Part shown: positions 1-10,559 of the stretch, piece after piece | Layout: the number at the start of each line of letters is the position of its first letter | Position numbering within the stretch: position 1 is the stretch's first letter | From: Suillus spraguei | Taxonomy: Eukaryota; Basidiomycota; Agaricomycetes; Boletales; Suillaceae | Length of the DNA: 64,000 nt | Reading direction: 5' to 3' | NCBI GenBank assembly: GCA_016800925.1 | Contig: JABCPU010000151.1 | Location: 62,001-126,000 of the forward strand | The notes under the pieces: model-generated | What the model was told of the DNA's origin: nothing | Database searches by the model: none | What the model saw: the letters and a program-made list of their open reading frames with translations, nothing else | Translations under genes and position numbers: made by a program

Positions 1-118
1 TTTTGTCGGACTGAGAAGAACCGATTGGCTCGATGTTGCCGGAAATGATTGGTTGCTGCTTTGTGGCACTGGCAGTCGCCAATGTAAGATATGCTAGCGT
101 AGTTAAGAACTTCATCAT
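1..118 (-). CDS. 5' end of a predicted secreted protein gene (partial)
   Basis: Read on the minus strand, two adjacent ATG codons at 118 and 115 open a frame that runs off the window edge at base 1 (39 codons seen). The N-terminus is a textbook signal peptide: MMKF, a hydrophobic stretch LTTLAYLTLA, then small residues TASA suited to signal peptidase cleavage, followed by a polar segment containing SGNIEPIGSSQ. The product should therefore enter the secretory pathway; its function cannot be read from this piece. A TATA-like run lies 30-60 nt upstream (about 150-175). The gene is divergent from SCO1 at 39109, and their shared upstream region is where the transposon pile sits. Signs are good but few, because only one partial exon is visible. 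Confidence 0.55.
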   Translation of the reverse strand, partial: MMKFLTTLAYLTLATASATKQQPIISGNIEPIGSSQSDK

Positions 119-295
119 GCAGCTGACCATCAACGTGAGTGGTTTGAGCTGTATCATATATTTAAATTCATTAGGTAATAAGTTGAACCTTCCAAGCTTC
201 AGGCTTCAGCGCTGCAGCCTCGTGTTCATATCTGTTCATATGCGGCATGAGAGCACCTCTGTTGGCATCAATTACTGCGAATTATCAAATTGTAG
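119..295. other. Upstream region of the secreted-protein gene
   Basis: AT-rich non-coding stretch with TATA-like runs near 150-175. Together with 39075-39108 it probably formed a short bidirectional promoter between the secreted-protein gene and SCO1 before transposons separated them (inference). Confidence 0.4.
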
Positions 296-320
296 AGATA
301 TATTCAAATTGAGGAGATGT
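296..320. repeat. 25-bp direct repeat, left copy
   Basis: The 25 bases here, starting AGATATATTC and ending GAGGAGATGT, recur exactly at 39050-39074 in the same orientation. The two copies bracket the whole transposon pile. Sequence on either side of the two copies differs. Confidence 0.75.
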
Positions 321-1018
321 AATATTGGGTGACTTTCCGTAGGCTCGAGAAATTCTAATATCATATCATATATTCGACCATATTAGGCAGGTGTGCCGCG
401 ATGCCCGAATTTACAATTATGTGTCACCTACCCCCCAACAGATTTTGCAGATTAAAATAGATGGTGTCCTTCCATTTTCTTGCTTGACATGCGCAGCACC
501 TTGCGCTGTACCAATCTATCAACTTTTAAATGCCACGTATGCTAATACCTCTTTCTCCCACCTCTTTTAGATGATGCCCAGTGCCCAGTACAACATATTT
601 GATTGTCCATGCATCAGGAAATTCACACATTCCTTAACATGCTTAATCAGCTTAACTCACTTATCTCAAAACTTGTTTGCTCTCTCTCACATCATTCACC
701 TGGCATATCTTATATTTTTTGAGTGCGAAATACAATAAAACATGGATATTAATATATCTCAACTTTTTTTTTCTGAATTCATTCACATTGAAATTTTGGA
801 CAAGTAGATTCAATTTCACCAAGGCAGTTAAGTGTAAATAAGTCCGCATAAGGGCACGTCAAGGAATGTGTGAATTTCCTGATGTGTGAAGTTTCTACAC
901 AGCCAGTCTGCCTCCAGTGCCTCCAATCTCACCTAATTCTTCCTAGCATCTACCTCCTACCAATCATCACTTCTTGGTAATGAATTTCCTTATAATCCCT
1001 CAAGATCAAGTCAGCATG
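321..1018. other. AT-rich non-coding spacer holding a MITE
   Basis: No protein or RNA gene is recognisable. The stretch contains the short inverted-repeat element at 612-884 and ends at the left inverted repeat of the hAT transposon. Confidence 0.5.
612..884. mobile_element. MITE-like element with 27-bp terminal inverted repeats
   Basis: Bases 612-638 (beginning CATCAGGAAATTCACACATT) pair as an inverted repeat with 858-884 with one mismatch. The 273-bp unit is AT-rich and encodes nothing, as expected for a miniature inverted-repeat element. Its ends differ from those of the hAT element at 1019, so it belongs to another family. I see no convincing target duplication. A simple long hairpin is the alternative reading. 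Confidence 0.55.
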
Positions 1019-1265
1019 TAGGGTTTAAAAGTCCGGTTGCGCAACCGGTCAAAGACTGCAGACCAAACCGTACCGCAATTTTTTAAGACCAAATTTTCGG
1101 TCTCGGTTTCCCTTAATTTGACATCTTGTGGTTGCCAGTTGCCTCATTTGACCTCTAACATCAGATTGATGAAAAGTCGACCGCAACTGGTCTATACCAG
1201 GACCAGTTGCATGAAACACAAATATTGACCTATGCAAATGAACATGACTTGGATAGTACAGACTA

Positions 1266-1480
1266 CTACAAAATGGTCTTGACTTCACCAGCTTTGTTCT
1301 CCCACTGCACCATGCCCTCATCCACAAGAAGGAAATCTTTGTACTCATCTAGCAAAACTTCCTCAACAATACCTGAGTTTGCTTGAGCAGAGTCAGCAAG
1401 AGACTTGCGCCATGAGAATTTGAGCATCTGTAATTGTTCGAAGTGTTCAGCACTGAGATGGGAGTGATGGTCAGTGGTGG
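1266..1480 (-). pseudogene. hAT transposase, C-terminal dimerisation end
   Basis: The minus-strand translation contains HFEQLQMLKFSWRKSLADSA and then LLDEYKDFLLVDE, the typical end of fungal hAT transposases (C-terminal dimerisation region) as I recall the family. The frame ends with a stop at 1266. Its upstream continuation is cut at 1480 by a T2-family LTR and resumes at 2452. Confidence 0.8.
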
Positions 1481-2447
1481 TGTAAAGATACAACCTAACC
1501 TGGGCTGTAGATAAACTACCTCCTAACTTAGTATGTGTGGTCTTGCACTCCATCTAGTCTGCTTTACTTGTCAAACAAGAGCGTTCGACCCTAAAGGGGG
1601 ATGCCTGTTAGTATAGTCAAATCCAAGTCAAACCAGTGAGCGAAAGTAGTGTTATAGTCAGCAGTAAGGTGTTGCGGTCAGCGATGATGCTGCCGGAACT
1701 AGCGTGGTAAGTAGTGGTGCTAGCATCATAGAGATAAAGCCTGTAAATGTAGCGTCGAGCAAGCAGTGATGAGCAATGATATCAGTGGTAGCGGTAAAGT
1801 GCGAGTGGTGCGGAGAAACAGTAAAGAAGTCTGTGGTACTTTCAGCGGTAAAGTAGCAGAGAGTGTGAAGTCAAGTCAAAAATAGGGGTCAAGAATCTAG
1901 CAGTGTGCCAGCAGTAACAGTGCATGAGCAAAATCGATTAATGAGCGGTAAAGAAACTTTAAAGACTAAGTCCACTACTGGGTAGATCCAGAGCTAGACA
2001 CTTATCCTGACCTATAGTACGGTGACAATGGGGTACAAATCAGGTACTGTATTGTGTGGGGTACGCGGTGCTTATATCCTAAATTGTATGTACTCGGGAT
2101 GCTTTAGGCAAAATCAGTAGTGCTCGAGTGCAGTAACTGCTGTATGTAAACATAGCGTGAGGCAGCTGCGGCATGAGGCAACATGTAATAAGACTTGCTG
2201 TGGAATCAGTGATAATGAACATAAAAAAAACTATGCACCAAATGGAGCTATGTGGACGCAGCAAGGACATGGAAGGACATCAGTACGTGGAACGTGGTGC
2301 GGCAGTCGGGACAGTGTGCGGTAAGCGTGGGATGCCGCCGGCAATGCTAAAGGGGTAAGACGGCCATGGACAAGTGGTAACTCCTATAGACATGAGACGA
2401 GTGCTAAAAGGTAGGGTTTTGAGGCCAGCGCCAATATGTTCATTACA
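1481..2447 (+). mobile_element. T2-family solo LTR (967 bp)
   Basis: The unit starts TGTAAAGATACAACC and ends ATGTTCATTACA, as do the other T2 copies. Both flanks are GTGG (1477-1480 and 2448-2451), a 4-bp target duplication. The insertion splits the hAT transposase end. No internal coding region accompanies it, so it is a solo LTR left by recombination. Confidence 0.85.
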
Positions 2448-2451
2448 GTGG

Positions 2452-2535
2452 TCTCTGCACCACCTGAAAAAGTTGTTTGCAGGGTACAGATGATGCAGGA
2501 ATTGCACAGATGTCCATAACAATTCTTGCAAGCAT
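2452..2535 (-). pseudogene. hAT transposase fragment (dimerisation motif)
   Basis: The minus-strand translation reads LARIVMDICAIPASSVPC and then LFSGG, close to the conserved hAT block around CAIPA-S-VPCERLFS. It joins the 3419-4996 piece once the LTR at 2536-3413 is removed, and the 1266-1480 piece once the T2 LTR is removed. Confidence 0.8.
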
Positions 2536-3413
2536 TGTTACAAGAACACCTTCTTGCGCCCCTACTATCATTTTTCCTCCTATGTGTCGCCATCTACTCT
2601 CATCCCGACAAGGCCTCTGTCCTCGTCCTCCGCTACCTCGTCTGGCTTGCCATCGTCACTCCTTACCTCGCCTACGCTCGCCTCCTCCATCAGCGCTAAC
2701 CACACACTCTTCCAGTACCCCTCACGCTCATATGCGCTCTTCACACTCCTCGCATCTCAAGCGCCTCTGTTGCGTTTGATGCCTCCTTCTGCGCTTCAAC
2801 ATGTGCTACCCCTTGGTTCACACAAACAGCCCTCTGGCTCAAGGATTACATCTGGTGTTGTATATCCTTTTATCTTTTCCTTTGCATCTACCTATGACTT
2901 GTGCGTCGCCTCATTGGCTCGTACCCTTTATACCTTCAGCTCCGCACCTGTGACTCCCTTTCACACATGTGTGCATTCATTGGTTCATACGCCTCTGACT
3001 CATCTATGAGCATGCATCTTCCTATTGGCTATCTGACTTCATACTTAATTCAGCGATACTTATGTATTCACGCTCTGCTTCAATCTTACATATAAATATG
3101 CGCAGATAGCCTTTGTACTTCTTTAACTTGAATCTACTTGATCTTCGACCCTGAACTCCTTTCAATAAGCTTTTCATAAGCTTATTGTCACTATTCGAAC
3201 TTTGTAGAAGCTCATCGCTTCTATGTCTTTGATCATCGTCAAGAACCTCATCTCTGTGATGTAGGTCATGAGACAGCGCATAGTGCCCACCTCCGACCAA
3301 TGTAACTAGTGCACTCTGTGCTAGGAGACTGATATGCATGGGCTGCCGCTCTTGATAGAGCACCCATCGCAGACATTACTCAAGTTCCTTAGCACCTGGC
3401 TAGGTTACTAACA
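2536..3413. mobile_element. Solo LTR of a separate family, called D here (878 bp)
   Basis: The unit begins TGTTACAAGAACACC and ends GGTTACTAACA, and is flanked on both sides by AGCAT (2531-2535 and 3414-3418), an exact 5-bp target duplication. It sits inside the hAT transposase gene. No other copy is present in the window. A TATA-like TATAAATA run lies near 3090. Confidence 0.85.
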
Positions 3414-3418
3414 AGCAT

Positions 3419-4996
3419 AGGATACATATGTAGAATAATGTTTCTGAATAAACTAATTAGTCAAATACACAAATATCAGTGTGAATATGCTTACTGACCA
3501 CCAGTCGATGATATCCGTGCTTTTTGAAATGTCAGGCATGTCCTTGAGGTACCTCCGGAGTTCTGCCACCCAGCCAGCATCATGGTCCAGTGTTGCCTGT
3601 TCAAGAAGCAAGTGGCGATGATGGTCAAACACAGATTCCACTGTGGTTGTATCATGAGAGGGGGTCATGGAAGTACTGGCAACTGATGCAGTCACTAATG
3701 GATGCATGATAGTAGTAGAGGAGGGACAAGTTTTCCAGTAGGCTTTCATAGTGGTCTCTACAACTTTCAAAGCCTCATCATGCCAATCCTTAGCATTAAG
3801 GTTACCAGCCACATGCTTGCATTCTTGCTCTTTGGGTCCTCCCCAAGTCATCTTGATATATCCCAGTTTGTAGTATGGATGAAGCACTATAATGTCCATT
3901 AGTCTGATCAACAAAAATACAATATGTAAGTACTCACCAAGTGCAAGCATATACACAGGTATTTTGTCCATCTTCTGATAGTACTTATTGACCTTATCAA
4001 GTCCCTTCTGAACTGCAACCTGGTAGAGTTCGTACTTTGGCATGCTGTGCTTCCGTTCCCACACCATCTTCAGCTCCTCGAAAGCAGGGATTGCATGCCA
4101 TAGAGTTGGTTGACTTTCAGAATAAAAATACTGCTGGATTTCATTAGCATCCTGTGGAAATATTAGTATTAGTAGATATATACTATAAAAATGAACATAC
4201 CAAGATAATGATGTGTGTATCTTCAACATGGTCCCAGTCACTGCTCCCAAAGGTAAAGGCACTTTAGGGAATGTGTTTTGTCAGTCCAGAATGCTAGATG
4301 GTAGTGATGGGGCCAAATAGCTTGTCTGCAGTACTGATAAACATATTTATAGGCTGTGCAAATGGATTAGTGATGTAGTGTTAGAAATCAAATTGCTTAC
4401 CTGTCGCAAGAGATATGCACGTCCAAGCATACCATCAGCTGTTCCCCAGTGTATGTTGCTATGGAGAGGTATCTTGAGTGGGGTCTTGAACCCGCACTTC
4501 ACTTGAAGCATCTGAAAGTATTCGATTCGTTGACTTGAGCACTGTATCTGTTAGATCATTAGGTTTATGAATAACAATAGAAAAAATGTGAGATGCACCT
4601 TAATTGCAATAGTGTGCACAGCTGCAACAACATCTAGTGAGCCTCCTAAGACTTGATTGTTGGACAACAAGGGATCAAATTCCCAGATTGCAGTAGTAGT
4701 TTCCACAGCGGCAATGTGAGAGATGACAGACATAATAGCAACGATAGCAAGATTGAGAACATGAGCAAGGCAGGGGAGACAGTGTTTATCAGAGCTGAAT
4801 GAGTAGATGTGGCAGCAGTGTAGAACATGCTCTATCTTGTCACATGTTGTGTCGTTATTGCTCGTATTGTCAGCTGTTACAGTGAATAGCTGTTGTGCGG
4901 TATATGAAGTTAGTAGTAGCCACTGTGAGCAAAATATAATAAGAAATACCATTGTAGATTATCCTGACACAATACCCACCCGCTCGCACAAACCAA
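3419..4996 (-). pseudogene. hAT transposase, central catalytic region
   Basis: This is the middle of the hAT transposase gene, read on the minus strand with introns. From 5' to 3' it shows a nucleotide-binding and RNase H-like region (FTVTADNTSNNDTTC, CLAHVLNLA) near 4740-4890, then LHPYYKLGYIKMTWGG near 3840-3890, then LKDMPDISKSTDIIDWW near 3500-3550, the last of which normally precedes the dimerisation domain. Frames change between segments, at least partly at introns. The gene is cut by Gypsy A at 4997/5001 and by the D LTR at 3413. Confidence 0.75.
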
Positions 4997-5001
4997 CTAT
5001 G

Positions 5002-5471
5002 TGTCATGAATTCCAAATACAAACCATTATTCTTTCCTTAATTTCCCTAAAGCATCTAAACCCAGCGCTAAGACAAACCCTAACCTTATTGAAATCCCTA
5101 CATCCGCTTCTATAACCGAACTCCCTGATGAAGATGAAGAGATCTTCTATGATGCTATTGGATAAGATAAGATAGTGTCACGTGATCTTAGAACCTTCTA
5201 GAATATGATGTCATCACTATGTCACAATTATTACATTGTACAATTCTCACTTCTATTTTATGATTGGCTAGTAGTTTCAGACTCAGTTTATATCTCAGTT
5301 TCAATATGTGTATATAGTTAGCTAGTTTTCGCTGTAGTAGTTCTTTAGTTCAAACCTCTTGTATCTACATAGTAGCAATCCAAGACATCCTTGCTCCTCT
5401 CTCTTCTTGTGATAACCTTAGTTTGAGTCCTAGTCTCTGCCCTTGCGTTAATTCATTTGTGGGTTGTGACA
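5002..5471 (+). repeat. 5' LTR of Gypsy A (470 bp)
   Basis: It runs from TGTCATGAATTCC to GGGTTGTGACA. It matches 24524-24842 plus 36565-36717, the 3' LTR split by element C. A TATA-like TATATAG at 5311 is followed 36 nt later by the 11-nt block that pairs with the primer site. Several differences from the 3' LTR indicate an old insertion. Confidence 0.88.
5311..5317 (+). promoter_or_regulatory. TATA box of LTR A
   Basis: TATATAG in the 5' LTR. The presumed transcript start near 5347 lies 36 nt downstream and coincides with the start of the self-priming block. Confidence 0.5.
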
Positions 5472-5473
5472 TT

Positions 5474-5484
5474 AGGTTTGAACT
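5474..5484 (+). promoter_or_regulatory. Predicted self-priming primer-binding site of Gypsy A
   Basis: AGGTTTGAACT lies two bases after the 5' LTR and is the exact reverse complement of AGTTCAAACCT at 5347-5357 in the LTR. No TGG-starting tRNA primer site is seen. This is the arrangement known from Tf1/sushi chromoviruses, where the first 11 nt of the transcript fold back as primer. Confidence 0.65.
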
Positions 5485-6249
5485 TTAGGAGACTCCGACT
5501 CACATACCGCCGCACACCTTCTTCTAGACTCCTCTTCAATGATAGTACCATTGTAGACGACTCTTAGAAGTCCTTTATCATCTTTCTGTACACATCTCTA
5601 AAGACACTTGCACTTTGAGATCAGTACAAAACATTTTATCTTGCCTGACTTTGAAAAAGTCGTGATCTTCTTCTCCCCTTTGCTCATTTGAGCGCACTTC
5701 ATACCAATAGTCTTTTGTAGTTAGTAGACCTCTACCAGAGTCAGCCTTACATTGCTGCTGCTAGTAGATGGTGGACGAGCAACATTAGGTGTTCGATCTA
5801 TGATCTCAGTGCTGGCCCAAGACCCTGCTTGCTGAGCTCTACTATAGTTTCCTTTTACAATAACTTCTCTTCGTATGATAGAAGGTCTAGTCTTTTTCTG
5901 AGTATTTAGTGGAATTGCCTTGTTGTCCAAGATAGACTGGTCGCTTGTAAGCTTCAGCTGGAAGAGCACTGTATCCCTCAAGGTAACTGTTCCCACTTGG
6001 AAGATCACAAAAACCTTTATGATAGTTTTCTTAGTTAGTAAATAGGGAAGCACCTAGTAGGGTTGATTAAAGAACCCTTTAGGACCTGAGTATGTGGTAG
6101 ATTTGATCAGATATTGGTGACCGCTCAGTTTTCCATTTACATACTTCTTTTCCCATCTCCTTTTTCATCATCTTTCCTATTTGGGTTGACCGTTACGACT
6201 AGTCAACCACAGACATCAGTGAATCAGGTTCCAGAATACAACTGGCACA
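5485..6249 (+). other. Leader region of Gypsy A
   Basis: Untranslated stretch between the primer site and the gag start of element A. No gene is recognised in it. Confidence 0.5.
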
Positions 6250-6871
6250 ATGTCTGAACCTACCAACAACCCTGTCACCTACAATGCTGAAGAACTGGCA
6301 CGATACATTCAAACCATGGTGCAACAAGCTGTTAAGACCATACTCAAGGGTGAAAGATCCGAAGGGCTTTGGCCTCAGTTCGTGCACTGTGCCCCTTTCC
6401 TGAGTAATGCCCCTTATTTCAGAGGGTAGGTATATGTCCGAAGATCCAGAAGGAGTTGCATGATGGATCCGGATGTCCAAAGGTATCGGATATGATATGT
6501 CCGAAGGTTATCCGGAACGTAGATATGGAACGAGGATTAAGGCTAGTCTCGGAATGAGTTCCTAACTAGAAACTATCAGAGGTAGACTATCCGAAGATAG
6601 AGTCGGAGATATAGACTAAGGAATCAATCCCAAGTCTCGGAAAATGACTAGAGCTGGAAGTAACTCAAGTCCGGAGGAAAGGATGAGCAGAATCTAAGAT
6701 GATATTCGAACTAAGGTTCTATGGAGATCTACAAGTGGTTTATATACTGTAAGTATCTAGTGCGGTGTAGCGAACAAAGTCACGCTGACCATGAAAGTGC
6801 TGTTTTACACAAGTGTCTCATTACTGTCTACAGCAGCTACCGAGAAAACCCCCTATAGTGAGCATTAGCCT

Positions 6872-7623
6872 TGTCATATACCATACTTCTGATCCCAGAT
6901 CCAACCATATCTGATCAGATCCAATCGATTCTATTTCTATTTCTGTCCGGTCCACAGATCCTGTCCGGATCGCTCATCTGAATGTGCTCACTTCTCGCAC
7001 TCTATCTCCCTTGTGTATATCTGCGTCTATCTCCTTTCATCACTCATCCTGTTTCCGGTACTCCAGCTGTGTATAATTCCTTCCTGTGTCACTGATCCGT
7101 TACCTGTGTTTCATTTCCGATTCGTGCTTACTGATCCGCTGCGCATTAAGTAATAGACTTCTGTTACACTTCGTACATAGCCCTCGGTCCCAGACTTGTT
7201 GATTATCCATCTTAGCTACTTACCGTATATAAACCACTTGTAGATCTCCATAGAACCTTAGTTCGAATATCATCTTAGATTCTGCTCATTCTGTTTCCTC
7301 TGAACTTGAGACACTTTCCACTCTAAGTCATCTTCTGAGACTTAGGATTGATTCCTTTAGTCTATATCTCTGACTCTATCTTCGGATAGTCTACCTCTGT
7401 CAGTTTCTAGTTAGGAACCCATTCTGAAGCTAGCCTTAATCCTCTTTCCATCCCTACACTCCAGATAACCTTCGGACGTCCAGATCTGCCACACAACTCC
7501 TTCCGGATCTTCAGACATATATCTCCTCTCTGAAATAAGGGGCATTACTCAGACAAGGGGCACAGTGCACGAACTGAGGCCAAAGCCCTTCAGATCTTTC
7601 ACCCCTTGAGTACGGTCTTAACA
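6872..7623 (-). mobile_element. T1-family solo LTR, inverted (752 bp)
   Basis: On the plus strand it begins TGTCATATACC and ends CGGTCTTAACA, the reverse complement of T1. It is flanked by exact AGCCT repeats (6867-6871 and 7624-7628). It is the innermost, fifth layer: hAT, Gypsy A, T1 pair, T2, then this T1. Confidence 0.88.
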
Positions 7624-8009
7624 AGCCTTCTCACTTTGCCGGTACCATTTTCGCTCCGTGGATCCTTGCCCCTTACCGAATCTTGCTACCAATGTCCTCC
7701 TGTCCATTCCATTTCCGTCTAAGATCCATTGGTGCGTAGCATATTCGTTTCCGCCATTACTAAAGCTACGGCAAGAGTTACCTTACCTTCCATGACACCG
7801 CTTGCTCGCTGTGTGCCTCTTAGCTAAATATCTCTATCTCACTACCATTCTCGCTATGTATTCTGGCCATTCATGGTACATGTTAAAAAGGACTCTTCGC
7901 ACATTCCGCTACTTTTACTTTTCCTCTATGGTACACATGGTACTTAGGAATTGTCACCACTACTGTCTCTAATGGAATAAAGTCTTTCACTGAAGTTACT
8001 ATCTCTTAA

Positions 8010-8260
8010 GAATTGTTTTACTGCTGCACGCACCACTGCTCTTTACCGCTTTCCCGTGCTTCACTGCTTGCACTATGCTTTCCCGCACTTCATTGCTATG
8101 CTTCACCGCTTGTTTTACTGCCAGTTTCCCACACCTTACCGCAGTTTTACTGCATGCACTACCGCAGTTTTACTGCTCACACTACCACTACTTTACCGCT
8201 ATCTTCTCGCGCTCTACCGCTACTTTACCGCTACTTTCCCACAGAGCGGAGGTCACCGCT
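8010..8260. repeat. Degenerate TTTACCGCT array in a T2 LTR
   Basis: Short units resembling TTTACYGCT, CACTACCGC and GCTACTTTACCGCT recur irregularly. The overlapping reading frames here are by-products of the repetition and show no protein-family features. Confidence 0.5.
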
Positions 8261-8754
8261 AGCATCTCGCTACCTCCGACGGCAGTCTTGCACCACAGGT
8301 TGGCCATTATTGAACTATATTAACTTAGCATTCCCTTTAGGGTCGAATGCTCTTGCTTTGCAAGTGAAGCAGACTAGATGGAGCACAAGACTCGCATACT
8401 AGTTTAGGCCATGGTTCATCTACAGCCCATACTAGATTGTATCTTTACAGTGGATAATCAATGAGTCCGGGACCGAGGGCTATGTATGATGTATAATGGA
8501 AGTCTATTAGTTAATGCACAGCGGATCAGTAAGCACAAGTCAGAAATGAAACACAGGTAACAGATCAGTGACACAGGACAGAAATATACACAGCCAGAAT
8601 ACCGGAAACAGGAGGAATGACGAAAGGAGATAGACGCAGATATCCACAAGGGAGTTAGAGTGTGAGAAGTGGGCACCTTCGGATGGGTGATCCGGACAGG
8701 ATCTGTGGACCATACAGAAGTAGGATCGATCAGATCAGATCAGATCTGAGATCA

Positions 8755-9498
8755 TGTTAAGACCATACTCAAAGGGTGAAGGATCCGAAGGGCTTGGCCT
8801 CAGTTCATGCACTGTGCCCCTTTCCCGAGTAATGCCCCTTATTTCAGGGAGTAGGTATACGTCTGAAGATCTGGAAGGAGTTGCATGGTGGATCCAGATG
8901 TCCGAAGGTTATCTGGAGTGTAGGGATGGAACGAGGATTATGGCTAGCTTTGGAACGAGTTCCTAACTAGAAACTGACAGAGGTAGACTATCCAAAGATA
9001 GAGTCGGAGATATAGACTTTAAAGGAATCAATCCCAAGTCTCGGAAGATGACTAGAGCAGAAAGTGACTCAAGTCCGGAGGAAAGGATGAGCAGAATCTA
9101 AGATGATATTCGAACTAAGGTTCTACGGAGATCTACAAGTGGTTTATATACTGTAAGTATCTAATACGGATAATCAACAAGTCCAGGACCGAGGGCTATG
9201 TACGAAGTGTAACAGAAGTCTATTAGTTAATGCACAGTGGATCAGTAAGCACGAATCGGAAATGAAACACAGGTAACGGATCAGTGGCACAGGACGGAAA
9301 TATACACAGCCGGAATACCAGAAACAGGAGGAATGATGAAAGGAGATAGACGCAGATATACACAAGGGAGTTAGAGTGCAAGAAGTGGGCACATTCGGAT
9401 GGGTGATCCGGACAGGATCTGTGGACCGGACGGAAATAGAATCGATCGGATCTGATCAGATATGGTCGGATCTGGGATTAGAAGCATGGTATATGACA
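8755..9498 (+). repeat. Complete T1 LTR (744 bp)
   Basis: TG...CA-ended LTR, the right-hand member of the tandem T1 pair. It has the T1 landmarks GGCCTCAGTTCATGCACTGT, a TTTATATACTG TATA-like run near 9145, and the end TGGTATATGACA. It joins gag A at 9499 through the CAAGC duplication. Confidence 0.85.
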
Positions 9499-10559
9499 CA
9501 AGCACTTGCTCTAATGAATGACCAGATACAACGACTCCAAACACAGAACAGAGAGTTATTGGAGCAAAATAAAGACCTACAGGTATGACTTCGCTTGCAA
9601 CAAGAAGAAATTGCAGAAATAAAAGCGAAGGAGTCTACAAAACCTGGAGGAGCTCCCAAGATAGCAAAACCAATGGAGTTCACTGGAGAAAAAGATTCCA
9701 TCGATATTGAAACATTCTTGGCACAAGTATCCCTCTACCTCACACAATATCCCAATGCAACGCCCAAACAACATCTCAGTCTTCTATTGTCTTACCTTAA
9801 GGGAAATGCCGGAAAATGGGCAGAACCTTATGTAAAACAAGAAGCTGAAGAAACATTGGTTTTTCAAGACTTCTTAGGGGAGTTCTCATGCATGTTCAAA
9901 GATGAGAACAAAGAAGTGAAAGCCATCAGAGAATTAGAAACCCTTAGGCAAGGCTCTAGTACAGTTCCAGAATACGTTGCATCTTTCAAACAGAAGTTGG
10001 TCTTTACAAACTTCTCAGATTACAACCTTCGCCTCAAATTCTGATCTGGCCTACAAATCCGGATCAAAGAACAACTCACTCATGTTGCACTCAAGGACAA
10101 GAATACTTTCAACAAGATGATTGAAAGAGCAGTAGAAATTGGGCAAAAATTTGAAGAGTTGGATGAAGAAGCAAAACACATGGTGGACTCCAAAGTCTAA
10201 CAGTGGAGTTCCTTCTTCATCAAGGGCTGGTCCCAGTAACAGTGATGCTATGGACATTGACTCTGGGAGGCAAAAGAATGCTCCCAAACTGCAAGGAAAG
10301 CCTGGTGCTTTCAAATGTTACAAATGCAGTGGAGAAGGCCACATGGCTAGGAACTGTAAAGAAGCGCCAAAACCAGTGCAAGTGAAGGCATCGTCTGCCG
10401 AAGCAGAATCTGCGCCTAAATGGTTCAAGGACTGGTTGTCCTCCAAAGCAGGCAAGGGTTTTTAGAAGGGTTGAAGTCAGAGTCTGCAGACCTAGACCCG
10501 AACAATCAATTCTCTATTTTTTTCTACTTTCTCAGATGTAATGGAAGTGTATATATGAT

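Larger units (their letters stand above)
6766..8449 (-). mobile_element. T2-family solo LTR, inverted, itself interrupted
   Basis: Read on the plus strand it runs from TGTAGCGAAC to GTATCTTTACA, the reverse complement of a T2 LTR. Flanks are GCGG (6762-6765) and GTGG (8450-8453), a 4-bp duplication with one C to T change. It is interrupted by a T1 solo LTR at 6872-7623; without it the length is about 927 bp, like the other T2 copies. Between about 8010 and 8260 it has a degenerate array of TTTACCGCT-like units. Confidence 0.8.
6330..9498 (+). mobile_element. T1-family insertion: two LTRs in tandem without internal region
   Basis: It starts TGTTAAGACC at 6330 and ends GTATATGACA at 9498, with exact CAAGC target duplications (6325-6329 and 9499-9503) inside gag A. 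It consists of one T1 LTR (6330-6765 plus 8450-8754, split by a T2 LTR and missing its last ~18 bases) joined directly to a second complete T1 LTR (8755-9498). No gag or pol lies between them, so the internal region was lost or never present. Confidence 0.82.
6250..10465 (+). pseudogene. gag of Gypsy A, split by the T1 insertion
   Basis: The ATG at 6250 opens a frame beginning MSEPTNNPVTYNAEE that is cut at 6329 by the T1 pair and resumes at 9499 with ALALMNDQIQRLQTQNRE, a coiled-coil-like stretch. Next come the capsid-like region (about 9660-10140) and a zinc knuckle CYKCSGEGHMARNC (about 10316-10360, CX2CX4HX4C). The frame is broken by TGA at 9586 and 10042, both where arginine is plausible (from CGA), and by a frameshift near 10190. 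Gag would form the virus-like particle and bind element RNA; this copy cannot. Confidence 0.82.

Noticed and set aside
5721..6053. 110-codon minus-strand frame in the leader of Gypsy A
   Set aside because: Lies in the untranslated leader on the opposite strand, with no recognisable features.
8013..8402. Overlapping reading frames of 68-129 codons
   Set aside because: All lie in a degenerate TTTACCGCT repeat inside a T2 LTR; composition reflects the repeat and no protein features are seen.
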